Positions 22,550 through 35,361 of a stretch of DNA of 64,000 bases are shown here, in pieces. Made by a program: the position numbers and the translations under genes. The notes beneath the pieces are model-generated. The model did no database searches, had not been told where the DNA came from, and worked only from the letters and a program-made list of their open reading frames with translations. The stretch comes from Galeruca laticollis (taxonomy: Eukaryota; Arthropoda; Insecta; Coleoptera; Chrysomelidae), in assembly GCA_963921935.1 (NCBI GenBank), contig OY998184.1, positions 30,719,567-30,783,566 of the forward strand, in the 5' to 3' direction. Position 1 is the first letter of the stretch; each line of letters opens with the position of its first letter.

Positions 22550-25500
22550 TTATATTCTGGAATATACATTCTATTATTATTTTTTATTATTGATTCTACT
22601 TTGACTGATGACTAACTGTTTAAAAAAGTTTTTACAGTCTGTCACAGTAGTTCTTGATACTAAAATGCAATTTGGATCTTGAGTTGCATTTTTGGCCTCG
22701 AGATCTGCCTTTTCGTTTCCGATTATTCCTATGTGTGACGGAGCTCATAAAACACGAATATCCTTATGAGCTTCTTGTAGATTGAACAGCTATCTTGTGA
22801 TAATTTGTACTAATGGATTCGAGGAGTACAAATGGTGATTGCTCTCAACAGAGCTTAGAGATTCCGTAATTATCAAAAAATGACTTGGTTCGTGGTTTTT
22901 TGCATATATGAGGGCGTGAAATATTGCGTACAGTTCTCCAGAGTATACACTTGCCAATTCTGGTAGTCTAATTCTAATAACAGCACTTGGAGCGATAATT
23001 GAATTTCCTACCCTTTTTCCCTTTTCCATTTTCGAGGAATCTGTGTAGATTTGTGTGCATTGACTAACTCTGGACACTTTTCCATGGAATGCTGTTCTAA
23101 TCAAGGCTTGATTTGCTTCGTATTTGTTGAAATTTGATAAGGAAATATCGCAGTACGGAAGTTTCGTTAGCCAGGGAGGGATGGGGTTAAGGTTAAGAGG
23201 GAAAGTTGTAGGAATGGAGGTATCATATAAGATAAGGGATCTATTTATTCACTCATATAGAGGAAGATCAATTCGTTTTCTTTCTTCGTACTCAGAGCTA
23301 AACCGATTTGACAGTGCATTTTGATATACCAGATGATTTAGATTTGAGGAAACTGATGCGGTGTACGCGAGGCTTAGATAATAACGTCGAAGATGGAGGG
23401 GAAGTTCAGAAGCTTCACATAGCAAACTGTCAATAGAACTCGAGCGAAAAGCCCCAAGGTAGATTCGGATTGCAGAGTTTTGAACAGAGTTAAGACGACT
23501 TAGGACGTTTTGTTTAGCTGAGTTGTATGCCACACTACCATAGTCCAGTCGGGACCTTATTACGGCACGATATAGTATAAGTAGACAGGCAGAATCAGCT
23601 CCCCAATTTTTATTTGATAATGCTCTTAACATATTAGTTCCATTGGTAGATTCAGTAATAAGATTATTGATGTGGGACTCCCAAGTCATTTTAGAGACCA
23701 GGATAACTCCTAGAAATGTAAGATTTTCATGAGAGTGCAGGTTTTCGTTATATAATTTCAAGTTGGGGTAGACCAGCGAAGGAGTTTTAGAAAACATTAG
23801 ACATTTTGTTTCCGAGATGGAGAAGGTGAATCCAGTTTCTCTGGACCAATTCTCCAATTGGTGAATTTGCTGCTGTATAGCAGTTTTCATGAAATCTAAG
23901 TTTTTGCCTTTGATAGAAATTACTAAGTCATCAGCAAATAGTCTACCTTTCAAAGGATAATTTATATTTCATAACACGCTGTCTATTGCTATTAACAAAA
24001 GGGTTACACTAATGACTGATCCTTGGGGTGTGCAATTCTCCAGGGATTTTAATTGTGACAATTGACTGTTTGCTTGTACACGAACACAACGATTTTGGAA
24101 GAAATTTTGAATAAAAGCTAGCATATTTCCATTTATTCTCATCCCAGATAAAGTTCTCAGGATATTATGCAGCTACGCTGAGTCGTAAGATCGATTAATG
24201 TCAAAGAATACGCTGGGAACTTTTTGTTTGTTAAGAAAAGCTTCATGAATATCTGATTCTAGATCAACTATGTTATCTAAAGTTGAGCGTTTTTTCCTGA
24301 AACCCGTTTGATGTTTGGATAAGAGAGAATTTTTTTCAAGGAACTTCGTTAAGCGATAATTAATAATTTTTTCCAATAACTTATCAATACTTGATGTGAG
24401 AGAAATGGGTCCTGTATGATGTGGGAAGATGCGGAGGGTTATTATTTTTTTAAATTGGAATTATATATGCCTCTTTCTAGGAGTTTGGTAGACTTCGGTT
24501 GAGTCAGTAGTAGTTAAAAGTTTTTAACAGATAGAGCATAGATTGTTCAGGTAAATTCTTTATAGAAATCACTGGTATATTATCTATAACCGGGCCACTA
24601 CTTTTGGTAGATTTGAGAGCGTTTTGTAGTTCTTCTAGTGATATTGGCATACTTAGAGGGTCGTTTTGTTGTTCGGTCACGATAATGGGGAATTGTGCTT
24701 TTATTTGGATCTTTTTCTGAAGGAATTCTTGACTGTAGTTAGCATCACTTGAATGTATCAGCAAGTTTTTCAGAGATTTCTTTAGGACGCGTTATAGTCT
24801 CGTCTTAAATAGACAAGGAGTTTATGTTGAAATAAGAGTATTTACCAGCAATCCTTCTAATCTTGCTCCAGATTTCCATTGAAGGGGTTGTTACACTAAT
24901 AGACGAGATGTAATTTTTCCAAGAGTCTTTTTTGCATTTTTTAATAATGTAACGTGCTCTTGCTCTCAAAGTTTTGAAAATTTGTAGGTGTTCAGGAAAA
25001 TTTTGACGTTTAAGTCTATTAAAAGCATGTTTGCTTTGTTTTATGGCTTCCTTGCAAGTGTGGTTCCACCATGGTACTTTTCTGCGTTGTGAGGACATAC
25101 TAGTGGATTTATCTACAGAGATATTGGCAGCTCTTATGATCAAAGAAGTTAGAATAGCTAGCCATTCTGATTTGTTTATATGCTCGAAATCAGTTTGAAC
25201 AAGAAAATTGTCCATTAATTGTTTGTATAGATCCCAGTTTGCAGATTTATCTTCCCTTTGTTCTTGCCAGGGTTATTGATGGAAATGAATGAGCTGTTAT
25301 GTATTTCTACGGGGTAGTGGTCACTTCCATATAGATCGGGCATAACATTCCATGTTATGTTAAAATTCGAAACTGGATCCGATATGCTTGAATCTATGTG
25401 TGAGAAACTACCGTTTCTAGCATTAAAACGTGTAGGGTGTCCGTTATTTAAAATATTTGGGTTATGCCGTTCGATAACATCCGAAATTGAAGTACCTCTG

Positions 25501-25904
25501 TACTTGAAGTCACCAACAATAATTCGTGGGCAAGGAATTTGATTAAAGAGATTGGATAAATTGTGTGAATTGAGTTCTACGTCAGATGGAATGTAAACAT
25601 TGCAGATATGTAGTTTTTTGTCCCCGGGTAAAGCAACGCAAATGGCTTCTAAGTCTGTATGCAGAGGAATAAGTGATGAGCAGATGTCTTTTTTCACATA
25701 TATCGCAACACCTCCACTTGCACGTAGACAATCGACCCTATTTAAGAAATAACCGTTATAGTTTTTATTACCGTAAGTTTTATCTGCAAAGTTTGTCTCC
25801 TGAATGCAGATAATAGAAGGATCTAGTTCAGACATAAGTAATTGCAGTGATTCTAGGTGAGTGTAAATGCCGTTTATATTCCATTGGAGAATGTTTTTGA
25901 ACAT
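22550..25904 (-). pseudogene. Jockey-clade ORF2 (endonuclease, reverse transcriptase, RNase H), degraded
   Basis: From 25904 the frame reads ILQWNINGIYTH, ICIQETNF, GGVAIYVKKD, VYIPS, IVGDFKYRG and GSDHYPVE, an apurinic-type endonuclease. The linker (25215-24805) is followed by RT fragments: SSGPVIDNIP, KHQTGFRKKRSTLDN, FFDINRSYD and FADDLVISIKG, the FADD active site (23945-23930). The RT then reads to QNALSNRF. RNase H has IYTDSSKMEKG and SGELYAI (23104-22790) and, after a frameshift, SHIGIIGNEKADLEAK (about 22735-22680). At least five frame breaks and several stops make it inactive. The order is complete, so this was once a full ORF2. It shares its upstream ORF1 at 25990-26840. Confidence 0.82.
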
Positions 25905-25989
25905 AATAAGAGTGTTTATAAAAATTTAATTGGAAGAAATTAATAGCTGCTCACTTCCGATGACGCGTCACTTTCATTGTCAGTTGATG

Positions 25990-26840
25990 GTTGCGAGTCG
26001 AAAAACTCATCATTTTTTCCGAAGCTTGGGGCAGCGGGTTTTTATGCTTCTATCTTTCAAGTGAGGATGAATTTCATGTAACATATAGCAAAGTAAGGGT
26101 ACGTAATTAGTGTAATTTATAGCAATTTGGTCGGGGTGTGGTGAACCGTAACTATTTACGAACAAATCCACCAGTTGGTCAAAATTTAGAACAAAGGGTG
26201 GTTCGTGAGAATTTATGAAAACGTTTGATGGCTCAAGAAATGCGTCAAAATCGGGCCTTTGTTTTTTTGGGGGGTTTTTCGGGTGTGACAAAGATATTGT
26301 TTGTTGGATTTTCTTCTTCCGCAATTTCACGTGTTTCCCGGTCGGAACTGGCTCTTTTTATTGGAGGGTGTGGAGGGTACATCATTTGTCATATGATGGT
26401 TTTGTGAATTCACAATAGATTGAGATGCTTCTACAGGATTTTTTGTACTGGGAGTTTTCTTAGAACTACTTGACTTATCAGAGGGTTTAGGTGGAGTTTC
26501 TAAGTTATCTTCGGAAGTGTTGGGAGCGGTGGGTGCATTACAGCAGTTGACAGCAATATGACCTGGCTGTTTGCACTTGAAGCAGGTCAGGCCATCAACG
26601 GATACGAAAATTCGATATAGAATATTTTCATAGGTTAATGTGAATGATTCAGAAATGTTACTTTCAGGAGATAGAGGAGAGGTGAATACCTGGCGCCGAA
26701 ATTAAAAATATGTCCGTATTATGGGTTGGAAACTCCCATTTTTATGAAAGTGGTGATACAAGGTTCAAACCCAACTTCTTCAATTCAATCTCTAAAGTCC
26801 CGTGTGGTATACTAGGGAGAGCGGCAGCGACGATAGCGTC
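25990..26840 (-). pseudogene. Jockey ORF1 (CCHC nucleic-acid-binding protein), frameshifted
   Basis: The minus strand reads IPHGTLEIELKKLGLNLVS near 26800, then FVSVDGLTCFKCKQPGHIAV, a CCHC zinc knuckle (26610-26550), a Ser/Pro/Lys-rich linker, and after a frameshift a 106-residue tail (26330-26010) ending KTRCPKLRKK. Its close spacing to the endonuclease start at 25904 matches an ORF1-ORF2 pair. The N-terminal part beyond 26840 is lost. Confidence 0.7.
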
Positions 26841-26984
26841 AGTCGATTCAGGCTGAACCACGACTGGTTGCACGGCCTGCGCTAGCGCTCGACTCGGGTT
26901 GCTATTCTCATGTCGCATGACATTAGCATTGTTATCACCTTCGAAATGTAATAGCGAACGATGTCTACGATTGCAAATTTTACA

Positions 26985-27475
26985 ATGGGTAGATGATCTA
27001 CATTTTTTTGAATAGTGTTGAGAGCTTAGACAATTTACAAAAAAAATAATTAGACTTAATGAAGGTGGCAGTAGGTGACAATTTTTTAAATGAAGAACAT
27101 TCGTATAAATCTAAATGTTGCGTACTTTTACACATTATACAGACGGAAACATTGTCGCGATCTGAAGTAGTGACGAAAGTACGAGAGACATTAGAGTTAT
27201 TTGCTACATTTCCTCGACTTTGGGAATAAGCTCCTAGTGAATGTGATGGCGAATGAGCGGAGGGTAGTTAACTGCTGCTAACTGACCGATCCAATACTTT
27301 TGTATGATGACGAATAAAATCTACCAAATCGGTACATGATGGAATGTTTTAATCCATCACTGTCAATTCAAAATTTTCTACTAAATGCGAGTCAAGTCTT
27401 TTCAAAGCTAAATACATGAAAATAAAGTCTGTTAAGTCGGAAATACCTAACTGCTTTAAGGCTGTCATAGAACTA
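26985..27475 (-). pseudogene. BEL/Pao-type gag fragment
   Basis: The minus strand reads MTALKQLGISDLTDFIFMYL, then ALKRLDSHLVENFEL and, after one stop, SDRDNVSVCIMCKSTQHLDL followed by YECSSFKKLSP and a decayed second knuckle. The combination of an LG.........L..RLD helix block and a C..CK..H.L..C..F motif is characteristic of BEL/Pao gag. No pol follows. It is bounded by the Ty3 remnant at 27475 and the Jockey ORF1 near 26960. Confidence 0.55.
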
Positions 27476-29583
27476 TAAAAACAGGAATTATGATCCAAGA
27501 ATGCAAGGAAATAAAGACAGGAATCACCGGAATGAAGGAAGCAATTACAGAAATTAAGATGAAAATTATCGTGATGGAGAGTCTTACGAGAACAGTGGAA
27601 ACTATGGAAATTTTTAGAGAAGAAATTATAATGGCAACAAAAATGGTAACTGGCAACAGAACAGAGGGGAATCAAGAAACAACTATAATGATCGTAGAAA
27701 TGAGGACAAAAGAAATTATAATCAAGAAAACCGAGAAAGAAAATAGGATCAGAGAAACAGTGGAGAAGAAGAAAGAAGGCAATTCAATATGTCAAAGTCA
27801 GAAGGACGTAAATAGGGAAAATGATCAGGGCCAATGTTCTGAGTAAAATTTCGCTTACACCGCTCCTATGTGCATAATATTGTCTATTTCTCTAAGTATC
27901 AACACCCTAGAGAATTTAGAGGGAATAGAATGCCATGTATTTATTGAGGGGAATTTTGCAAAATTTAAAATGTAAAATTTTGTTACATACGGGATCGGAG
28001 GTCTCTATTATAAATCAAAATATAATTGATAATTTAGATCAGGCAATATTATGGTGATGAATACGAATAGAATATCCGTAGTAGGGGCGAATGACAGAAA
28101 ACTTTATAAAGACACAAAAACAATTATGATTATTTTAAATTTAAACAACGAATATTTACCAATACAATTATTATTTTTTAAAAATTTAAAATAAGACATG
28201 ATTTTGGGTACAGACGAAATCAATAAACATCAAATTATTATTGATTATAAGAATAATAGTAAAAACCATACTACACCTTTTGTTAATCAATATAAATTTG
28301 ACATGAAGGAAGATGAATTTGATAATGGACATCTAAATCAAATTGAAGAGGCAAAATTAAATATGAGGGATGAACTATGTCTAGAAAAATATAAACAGAG
28401 TGTTATTGAATTGCTAGAATCTCATCAGACATTATTTAATGAAGGGGTATGTGTTGTAACTAGGTATGTGCACAAGATAGAGGTAATTCCGGAAATAAAA
28501 AATCCCAAAATTAAGACTTATCAAATACCATATAAGCTAAAACAAGAAGTATACCAAAAAATAACGAGACTGCTACAAGACGGTATCATCGAACGATCAA
28601 ATTCCCAATATATAAGTGCTATAACATGTGTCAAAAAGAAGTCTGGAGACCTCAGATTATGTTTGGATGCCAGGAACATAAACACATTCACAAAAACCAA
28701 TATGAAAGTCCTTTGAATATTGAAGATATATTTGGATGAATTGCAAAGGCGAATATATTATCAAAATTAGATTTGAAGAATAGCTTTTGGTTAATTCCAT
28801 TGGATCATCGAAGTAGACCATATACTGCATTCATGGTAGACGGTGTGGTATATCAATTCTGCGTGGTACAATTCGGACTACAAAGTTCTCGTGCTACCTT
28901 GGTACGAACTTTGCACACGACACTCAATCCTTATGATAATTTTACACTCCATTATATAGACGAAATCTAAATTCTCTCTGAAACAGAAAAGAAACATCAA
29001 AACCATTTGGAAATAATACTAAGTGAATCAGAAAATGCAGGAATAAAATTAAATTTAGACAAATGTCAATTCTACAAAAGGGAAGCTGATTATTTAGGTT
29101 ACCTACGTATTTAGTGATACTGGCATTGCAATGAATCCGGAAAGAATAAGAGCCATACTTGAATATACAACACCTACCAATTTGAGGACATTGAGAGGAT
29201 TTTCAGGTATCATCAAATATTTCAAAATAATAATATCAAATCTCAGCTGGAGAGAAATTCCTCTCATTGAATAACTAATCAAAGATACTAGGTGGAGTTA
29301 GGATAAGAGAAGAGAAAGAGCATTTCAGGAATTAAAAGAAGTTTTTCTAAACAAATTGAAAGTTTCTCATTCGCAATATGACAAACCTTTTATATTAAAA
29401 ACGGATGCATCAGTTGAAAGATTGGCAGGAGTATTGCTTGAAATCCAAGAAGAAGGAGACGTTCCAATTAGTTTTCTATCCCGTGTAATTAAACCGGCAG
29501 GAAGAAAATACTCTGTAACAGAATTGGAAATGGCCAGTATAGTATTTTGTATTAGTAAATTATCATCTGCGAGCGCCGCATAA
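27476..29583 (+). pseudogene. Ty3-type LTR retrotransposon gag-pol remnant
   Basis: 27480-27780 in one frame is an Asn/Arg-rich gag tail (NYDPRMQGNKDRNHRNEGSN start) broken by stops. Protease: LLHTGSEVSIINQNIID at 27980-28030, where the catalytic DTG has become HTG. RT: the 172-residue frame at 28198 contains YQIPYKLKQEVYQKI, IIERSNSQYISAI and KKKSGDLRLCLDARNIN. After a frameshift come KLDLKNSFWLIPLD, FMVDGVVYQF and YIDEI (normally YIDD). The 29090 region has DYLGYL. RNase H (29356-29583) has LKTDASVERLAGVLLE. Integrase and LTRs were not found. A CT-rich simple repeat lies at 29695-29725. Dead at several catalytic sites. Confidence 0.78.
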
Positions 29584-29815
29584 ACGATACCCCAATTAAA
29601 CACATCCAACCCCTACAGAGGAAATCAATCCTACATCAGGATCATCTAAACGAAATAAAGTACCTCAACTTTCAATAAAAATCACTATACAACAAAATCT
29701 CTCTCCCTCTCTCTCTCTCGCTTTCGGATTTAGTTGCCTTTTCCAACCTATTATCATTGTGACATTGTATTTTCTGCACTTGCTGCCTTGAATTCTAAAT
29801 ACAGATAAACTTTAA

Positions 29816-31634
29816 CACATTCGCGGATAAGACGGCATATGCCGTCCCGATATCGGGGACAACACGGCGTACGCCATCCATATAAATATTCATGTGCTGA
29901 CTTAAGACGGCATACGATGACAAATCTTTACGGTATTCCTAATACACATATGCTTAGTGTCCCACGAGAAAATATAAAATTAAGAAGTATGTCCTATTAG
30001 AACTTTTGGTGGAACAATTACCCTAACCTCATTTGTCTACACATGATACTCAGTTCTATGAATACATATTCTGAGCAACCGACTCCACAGCAAACATTGT
30101 CGATATGGATCAATAACTATGACTGAACTCAAGCATTTTTCAGCATTGTGCATATTACAGGATCAATCTAAATATCCTTCTATCCGAAAAATATTCATTA
30201 TAGACTACTGTCTCAATCTTCATCGTACTCTCTCTGGAAGACGCTTTGAGGGAATTCTAAGATGTTTTAGTTGTTCTTACGGTCAACTTCACAATCCGAA
30301 TGATAGACTAAACAAAGTTCCACCCCCTTTAGAAGTGCTATTGTACCAGCAGAACATTTATCTTTGGACGTATCACTTATGCCTTTTCGTGGTCGGCTAA
30401 GCTTTCGACATTACATAAAAAATTAAAAGGCAAAATATGGGGTGAAATATTATTCTATTTGTACTACAGATGGCTATATTTTAAATCTACAACTTTATTC
30501 TGGAAAAACCTAAGAAACAAAAGGTTTATCGAAACTTGAGACATTGGTTCTATCCTTATTTGATCCATATTTAGATCCGGGCCACCATCCATGGACAACT
30601 TTTATTATAATATGTCTCTGTCTAATCGCCTTCTCAATCTAAACACCCATACTACTGGATTTTTACGACAGAATCGATTAGGAAATCCTGAGGTTGTTGT
30701 AAACGGCAAACTGAAAAGAGGTGACCATTGCTGGGGGAGATGTAGTAAGACATACGTGTCCAAGCGGAAAGACAAAAGGGATATATTGTGTATTTCTACA
30801 AGATATCATCCGAAACTAATTCAGGTTACAAATAGCTATGGTGAAGAAAAAATAAAACCGGAAGAAAAATCCAACTACAATAATTTTAGGTCTGGTATTA
30901 TTATTCGTCACCCAGAAAGAGAATAAGGTGGTCAAAAAAGTACATAATGTTCCATTTGTTGCACATTACTTTATGGAATGCATATTACATAAAAAAGAAA
31001 ATTGATAACAAATTTACTTTTATTCAATTTCGTGATGAATTTATAAAAGGATATTGGGAACTCGATAAGGACATAAACGATTGGAGATTGTTAGTGAAAT
31101 CGGGTCCATTACACGAGGGTAAAAGAAGGAGAGCTGAACCTGATCCACCAAATATAAATCCTGAAATGCACTTTCCATATGAAATTCCAAATCCAAGTAA
31201 TCCAATTAAATCTTACCACCTGAGATGTAAGAACTGTGCTTCCAAATCTGTACGGAAAGAAACAAAATATGTGTCTAAGACATGCCCTAGCAAACCAGCT
31301 CTGCGCATCCTACCGTGTTTTGAAGAATACCATATAAGATTTATTAACCCAAAAAATATTTTGTTTATGTCTAGCAATAAAAAAATATAATTTTTTAATC
31401 TGTTTGTACTTTTTTTCGTATGACGTGATATGCCGCTTGGCTCCAACCTACCACTAAATGGGTTTGTTAGGGACAAGACGGCATTTGCCGCACTACTTTG
31501 TCTTACAAAAAAACATTTTTTTTTTGTTTATATGACATCCTCTATTAATCTTCCATGACTTTTCCCATTTAAATAATAATAATAACTATGTGCGTGTTTA
31601 CAATCCACATTTTTTACTAGTGTCCGCGAATGTG
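29816..31634. mobile_element. piggyBac element with TTAA-type ends
   Basis: TTAA at 29812-29815 is followed by CACATTCGCGGATAA. The right end reads inward CACATTCGCGGACA from 31634 and is followed by TTAT, a one-base change from TTAA. The element is 1819 bp. Subterminal palindromes (GACGGCATATGCCGTC at 29829-29844, and related words GACGGCAT and GATATGCCGC at 29908 and 31425-31490) recur near both ends. The transposase inside is degraded. Confidence 0.85.
30119..31390 (+). pseudogene. piggyBac transposase, degraded
   Basis: Frames in order: an alpha-helical block around 30130-30330; PFRGRLSFRHYIKN and KYGVKYYSICTTDGYILNLQ (30380-30500), the conserved stretch around the second catalytic Asp region; MDNFYYNMSLSNRLL (30591), the DNFY motif; GFLRQNRLGNPEVV; RKDKRDILCIST (30760); and a C-terminal Cys-rich zinc domain with CKNCASKSVRKETKY and KTCPSKPAL...CFEEYH (31220-31330). 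Several frameshifts and stops, and loss of the usual N-terminal third, make it inactive. The order and motifs are unmistakable for piggyBac. Confidence 0.82.
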
Positions 31635-31639
31635 TTATG

Positions 31640-33900
31640 CGAAAAATGAACACGGAACTAAATTTAGAGGAGTTGGGCGTCTTAAAACAAGCTCATGTTA
31701 GCCAATAATTATTGTAAAATAAAATTTCGATAAAGATCGTTTTCATCATTATCAATTCATTTTAAATCTGTCCTCCTTAGCGGGCGCGCTTCACAGTTTG
31801 AGAGACGCTGGAATATACTATAAACATTAATACTTACATCGTATTAGATATCGTCTTGGAAATACGTGACGTATACCGATGCAGGAAAGTCCGTGAATCG
31901 ATAAGTAAAACAATTATTGCGCAATTTTTAATTTTTATAGAAACGATACTTCACTGTGTATTAAAAGTAATACAACTAAATATAATATCGACCATGTGGT
32001 TTTTATAAATTGGGCGGTGACGAGCATAACCGCGTCGGTTTTATTCACTCATATAGGAAAGCGTGTTGTGTTGGAGAAGGCTGTGTTTACTTATCGAGTT
32101 ATCTGAATATTATATTTACAGTAAGTAAAACTTTGTTTTTTTATTCAAATTGATCACTCTGACTCAAGTAATAAACAGTTCACATTTGTAGGAGTTTTTG
32201 TTATAAACAGTGAGTTACCATACTAATAGTTTTTAACATATTTATTATAATATTAATCATTAAATTTACATATTAATAATGAATTTGGTGTTGGTGTGAA
32301 CTGAAATAACTAATACTTAAACTGATTGTAGTTATTTATCGATCTGAAATAAATGTGTTCTACCTTTCTTGAAAATATAGGTTAGCCATTTTATACTATA
32401 TTGATATGAGTCAACAGTAAACGACTAATAGCCTTGCATTATTATCATTTGTCTCTTCATATTTGCTGTATTTTATTTTCAAATTAAATGGATGTCTGTA
32501 CAGAAACAAAATATACAGATGTTGACGGTTGATACGAATATTATTTCCTAACTTTATCGCCGACTTTCTAATGATTACCATCTACAATCATATTTTTTTA
32601 TTGATAATGTAGATTGAAATGTTTATTCTGTAGAATAATTTATTACGTTATCAAAATTCCTTCGTGAAGAAAAAAACAGTAATGAAATGGAATAGGCAAT
32701 AAACTGATCCAAAAAGATTGATACAATTAATATCCACAATACTATAATACTCTAACTATAATTCTCTCTAAATAAAAAGTATTGTTATATAGGAAACAGT
32801 TCAACTACGGTAAATGTTTGATTTGTGTTCTTAAAATAGATATTTTCAATGTCTGGGATTCAAAACAAATTAAAAAATGCGCTGGAAGATATCAAGGTCA
32901 TGGTAGTCAGTGTTGTGACCGTGAATTAATATTTCTAATTTTAAATTCCTTGAAAGCGTTCAAATACAGTCAAGTGTATTCAAAGAATTGGACATGAAAA
33001 TATAAATATTTTGTTTGGATGATTTCGGCGCAAACATTAACATGCGAAATCTACTGTGACGAATTCATTTTAATGGTTTCACTTACACTATTTACAATAT
33101 TTTACAAGAATCACTTGAATTACTACATTCACTTTCATTCATACAAATTATTTTCATTAAATATTAACAATACTTATTTCAAAGATGCACAGGGCTGTTA
33201 ATGACCGATTCCAGGTGTTCCCCACCGGGTTTTTATACCCGAAGACATGGGACAAACGGTTTTTTCAGAGAAATACTCGAATAACCTTATTGAAGAACCT
33301 CCGCATTTTTTAGATATAACACAGGTGGCCTTTTATGTTTTGACGAATGGATCACATATCATACAACTACTATTAAAAAAAGATGGTTCACCTGAAGTAA
33401 ACTTTAGTTCCCATAGGCGCTCCCATAGCAGTGACATCACAGAAATTTTGGATCTGTGAGTGACCTAGACACTTTCATTGTTAGTGTTCTCTGGCGGGAA
33501 TATTTAAAATTTTAAAATAGCGGGAGTTTTTTAAATCAACCGGCTATTTTGCATATTAAGAACATTACTACTAATAATTATATGCACAATTTCCAGTATT
33601 TTTTCATATTCACAGCAAGCATGGTGAACCAGTATTAATCTGTAAATAATTTCATGCTTCATATTTTACATTATACTATTTCAGTTGATTGAATTTTTTT
33701 CTGCACAACTTACAACGACTTATTTTTGTTCTGGGAATACTTCAATATGAATGAGGAACTAAGTGGTTGATACTATTTTCAGAAAAATGTAATTATACGT
33801 TTAACAGAATTTATAATGTTTAACCTAAAATTATAATTCAGAATATAACAATTACATTTAAATACAAATACTTGCACACAAAACAATTCTAATATTACTT
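31640..33900. other. Low-information stretch
   Basis: No element recognised. 31770-32120 is less AT-rich (GCGGTGACGAGC, AACCGCGTCGG) and is followed by TTTACAGTAAGT near 32115, which could be a splice site. It could therefore hold a 5' leader exon of gene 2, but this is speculation. Small plus frames at 32782-32997, 33019-33201 and 33247-33459 (MGQTVFSEKYSNN start) have no family resemblance. Confidence 0.3.
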
Positions 33901-33904
33901 CCAA

Positions 33905-34150
33905 ATGTAGATACATATGCAACAATATTCAGTATTTTTCATGATCAATTAAAAGTAGTTATTATAAAACCAATATTTAAAGAGGGAAAAGAATCTAAGT
34001 TGAATTATAATGGACTTTTAAATCAATTAACAAAAACCAACATGGATATTTATTAAGTGTATCCATTACACAGGAAGACAACAACAGAAAAAATTATTTC
34101 TATTCAATGATTAAAGTGTACAATAAATAACCAAAGAATATAGAGAAACA
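33905..34150 (+). pseudogene. Short non-LTR reverse transcriptase fragment
   Basis: The plus strand reads FHDQLKVVIIKPIFKEGKES followed by KLNYN, which resembles the FP..LK.A.V.PIFKKG......NYRPI segment of non-LTR reverse transcriptases (end of the linker, before motif A). It decays into stops after about 60 residues. No other part of the element is visible. Confidence 0.45.
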
Positions 34151-35000
34151 AAATTTTTTAATAAATACAAAAATATTATAAATGACATACATTCTCATAA
34201 AACTGGGACCATATAGTATTGAGGAATACATGGCTGCTAATCTGTATCTACTGTTAAAGCTTGACAGTTTTGTTCCATTTTGTTTCTATCACATTGTATC
34301 AGGATGAACTAAGATATATATTATTATTATTATAGTATATCACCTGGGTAACCAAAAAATAAATGGTGTTTCTGTCACCTAGGTGTTATATGTTGAGCAG
34401 TTATTAGGAGTTTTTTCCGGCAATAGTGCATCTAGGGATTGCTACTTTTTTGTAATGTTCATGTCTTCTGATAATTTCCTCACTTGTTTCATCTACACAT
34501 AAATAAATAAACACAATATAATTAAACTGAGGTACAAAGTCCTAAGAATTATATCTACATAAATAATACCACAATATTAAATTATCAATAAAATAATAAC
34601 ATTAATCATAATTTTAATGTTATTATCACTTTGATTTTTGTACTTTTAAACCTGTAGGTGAATACCATAAAATATTTTAGTGTGTCCTTATACATTTTTA
34701 AAATATATGCTAGATCTTATGGGCTAGATAAATTTTAATTTATTATTACTACAACACAATCCTGCACTATTATTATTATTTTGTAACTTACTGGTTAAAT
34801 GATCTTATTTTGTAGCAATGAAGTGTAAGATCACATACAAGTACAAATTATACCATTATATTGCCTATTGCCATAATTGTTTCAAAAATATTATGTTCTT
34901 TTTTATTCCTTATCAAAAACCATTCATCTTCATAAAGCACAGTAAATTACTAAAATATCCTGAATATCTTCAGGAATTATAAGTATACATTGACTAGTAA
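34151..35000. other. AT-rich stretch without a recognisable gene
   Basis: Low-complexity AT-rich sequence with ATT/TAT runs (for example 34317-34340 and 34765-34780). From about 35008 Penelope family 2 terminal sequence begins. Confidence 0.4.
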
Positions 35001-35113
35001 TTAAGAAATTGACTGTCTCGACCCTTACTTCGTGGAATATGCTCATATTATTGTTTTTAAATGAAACTCTCGGTCTCTAGTTAATTCCACAATATAATAC
35101 AAGTTATTGGAAA

Positions 35114-35169
35114 TTCTAAAAAATTGACAATTGTTTCGATAAATCAATATCATCGTCAGAATGACAGAA
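35114..35169 (-). ncRNA. Hammerhead ribozyme motif (Penelope family 2, copy C)
   Basis: The same architecture as 16522-16577: CTGACGA, T, GATA/TATC helix II, GAA, AC-AATT-GT helix III, then C. Helix I closes ATT/AAT and TTCTG/TAGAA, the last with a G-U pair. All core bases are retained. Confidence 0.68.
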
Positions 35170-35361
35170 GTTACATTTCATTTTATGCCCACCTGATGTT
35201 TAGTAGTTATTTTTGGCTAGACCAAGAAGTAACCTATCTTGTGATTGGCTTAATATATGTTTATGGTGATATCCTGGATATCATTTTTCCAATTAAGATC
35301 AGTATAACTGTGCAATGATATAGAAAACTAGGAAAACTATATCTGCTGATCTTTACAATTA

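Noticed and set aside
27490..27846. A 118-residue Lys/Glu/Ile-rich plus frame
   Set aside because: It is the wrong frame of a decayed Asn/Arg-rich Ty3 gag tail (NYDPRMQGN... in the neighbouring frame), and directly precedes the protease.
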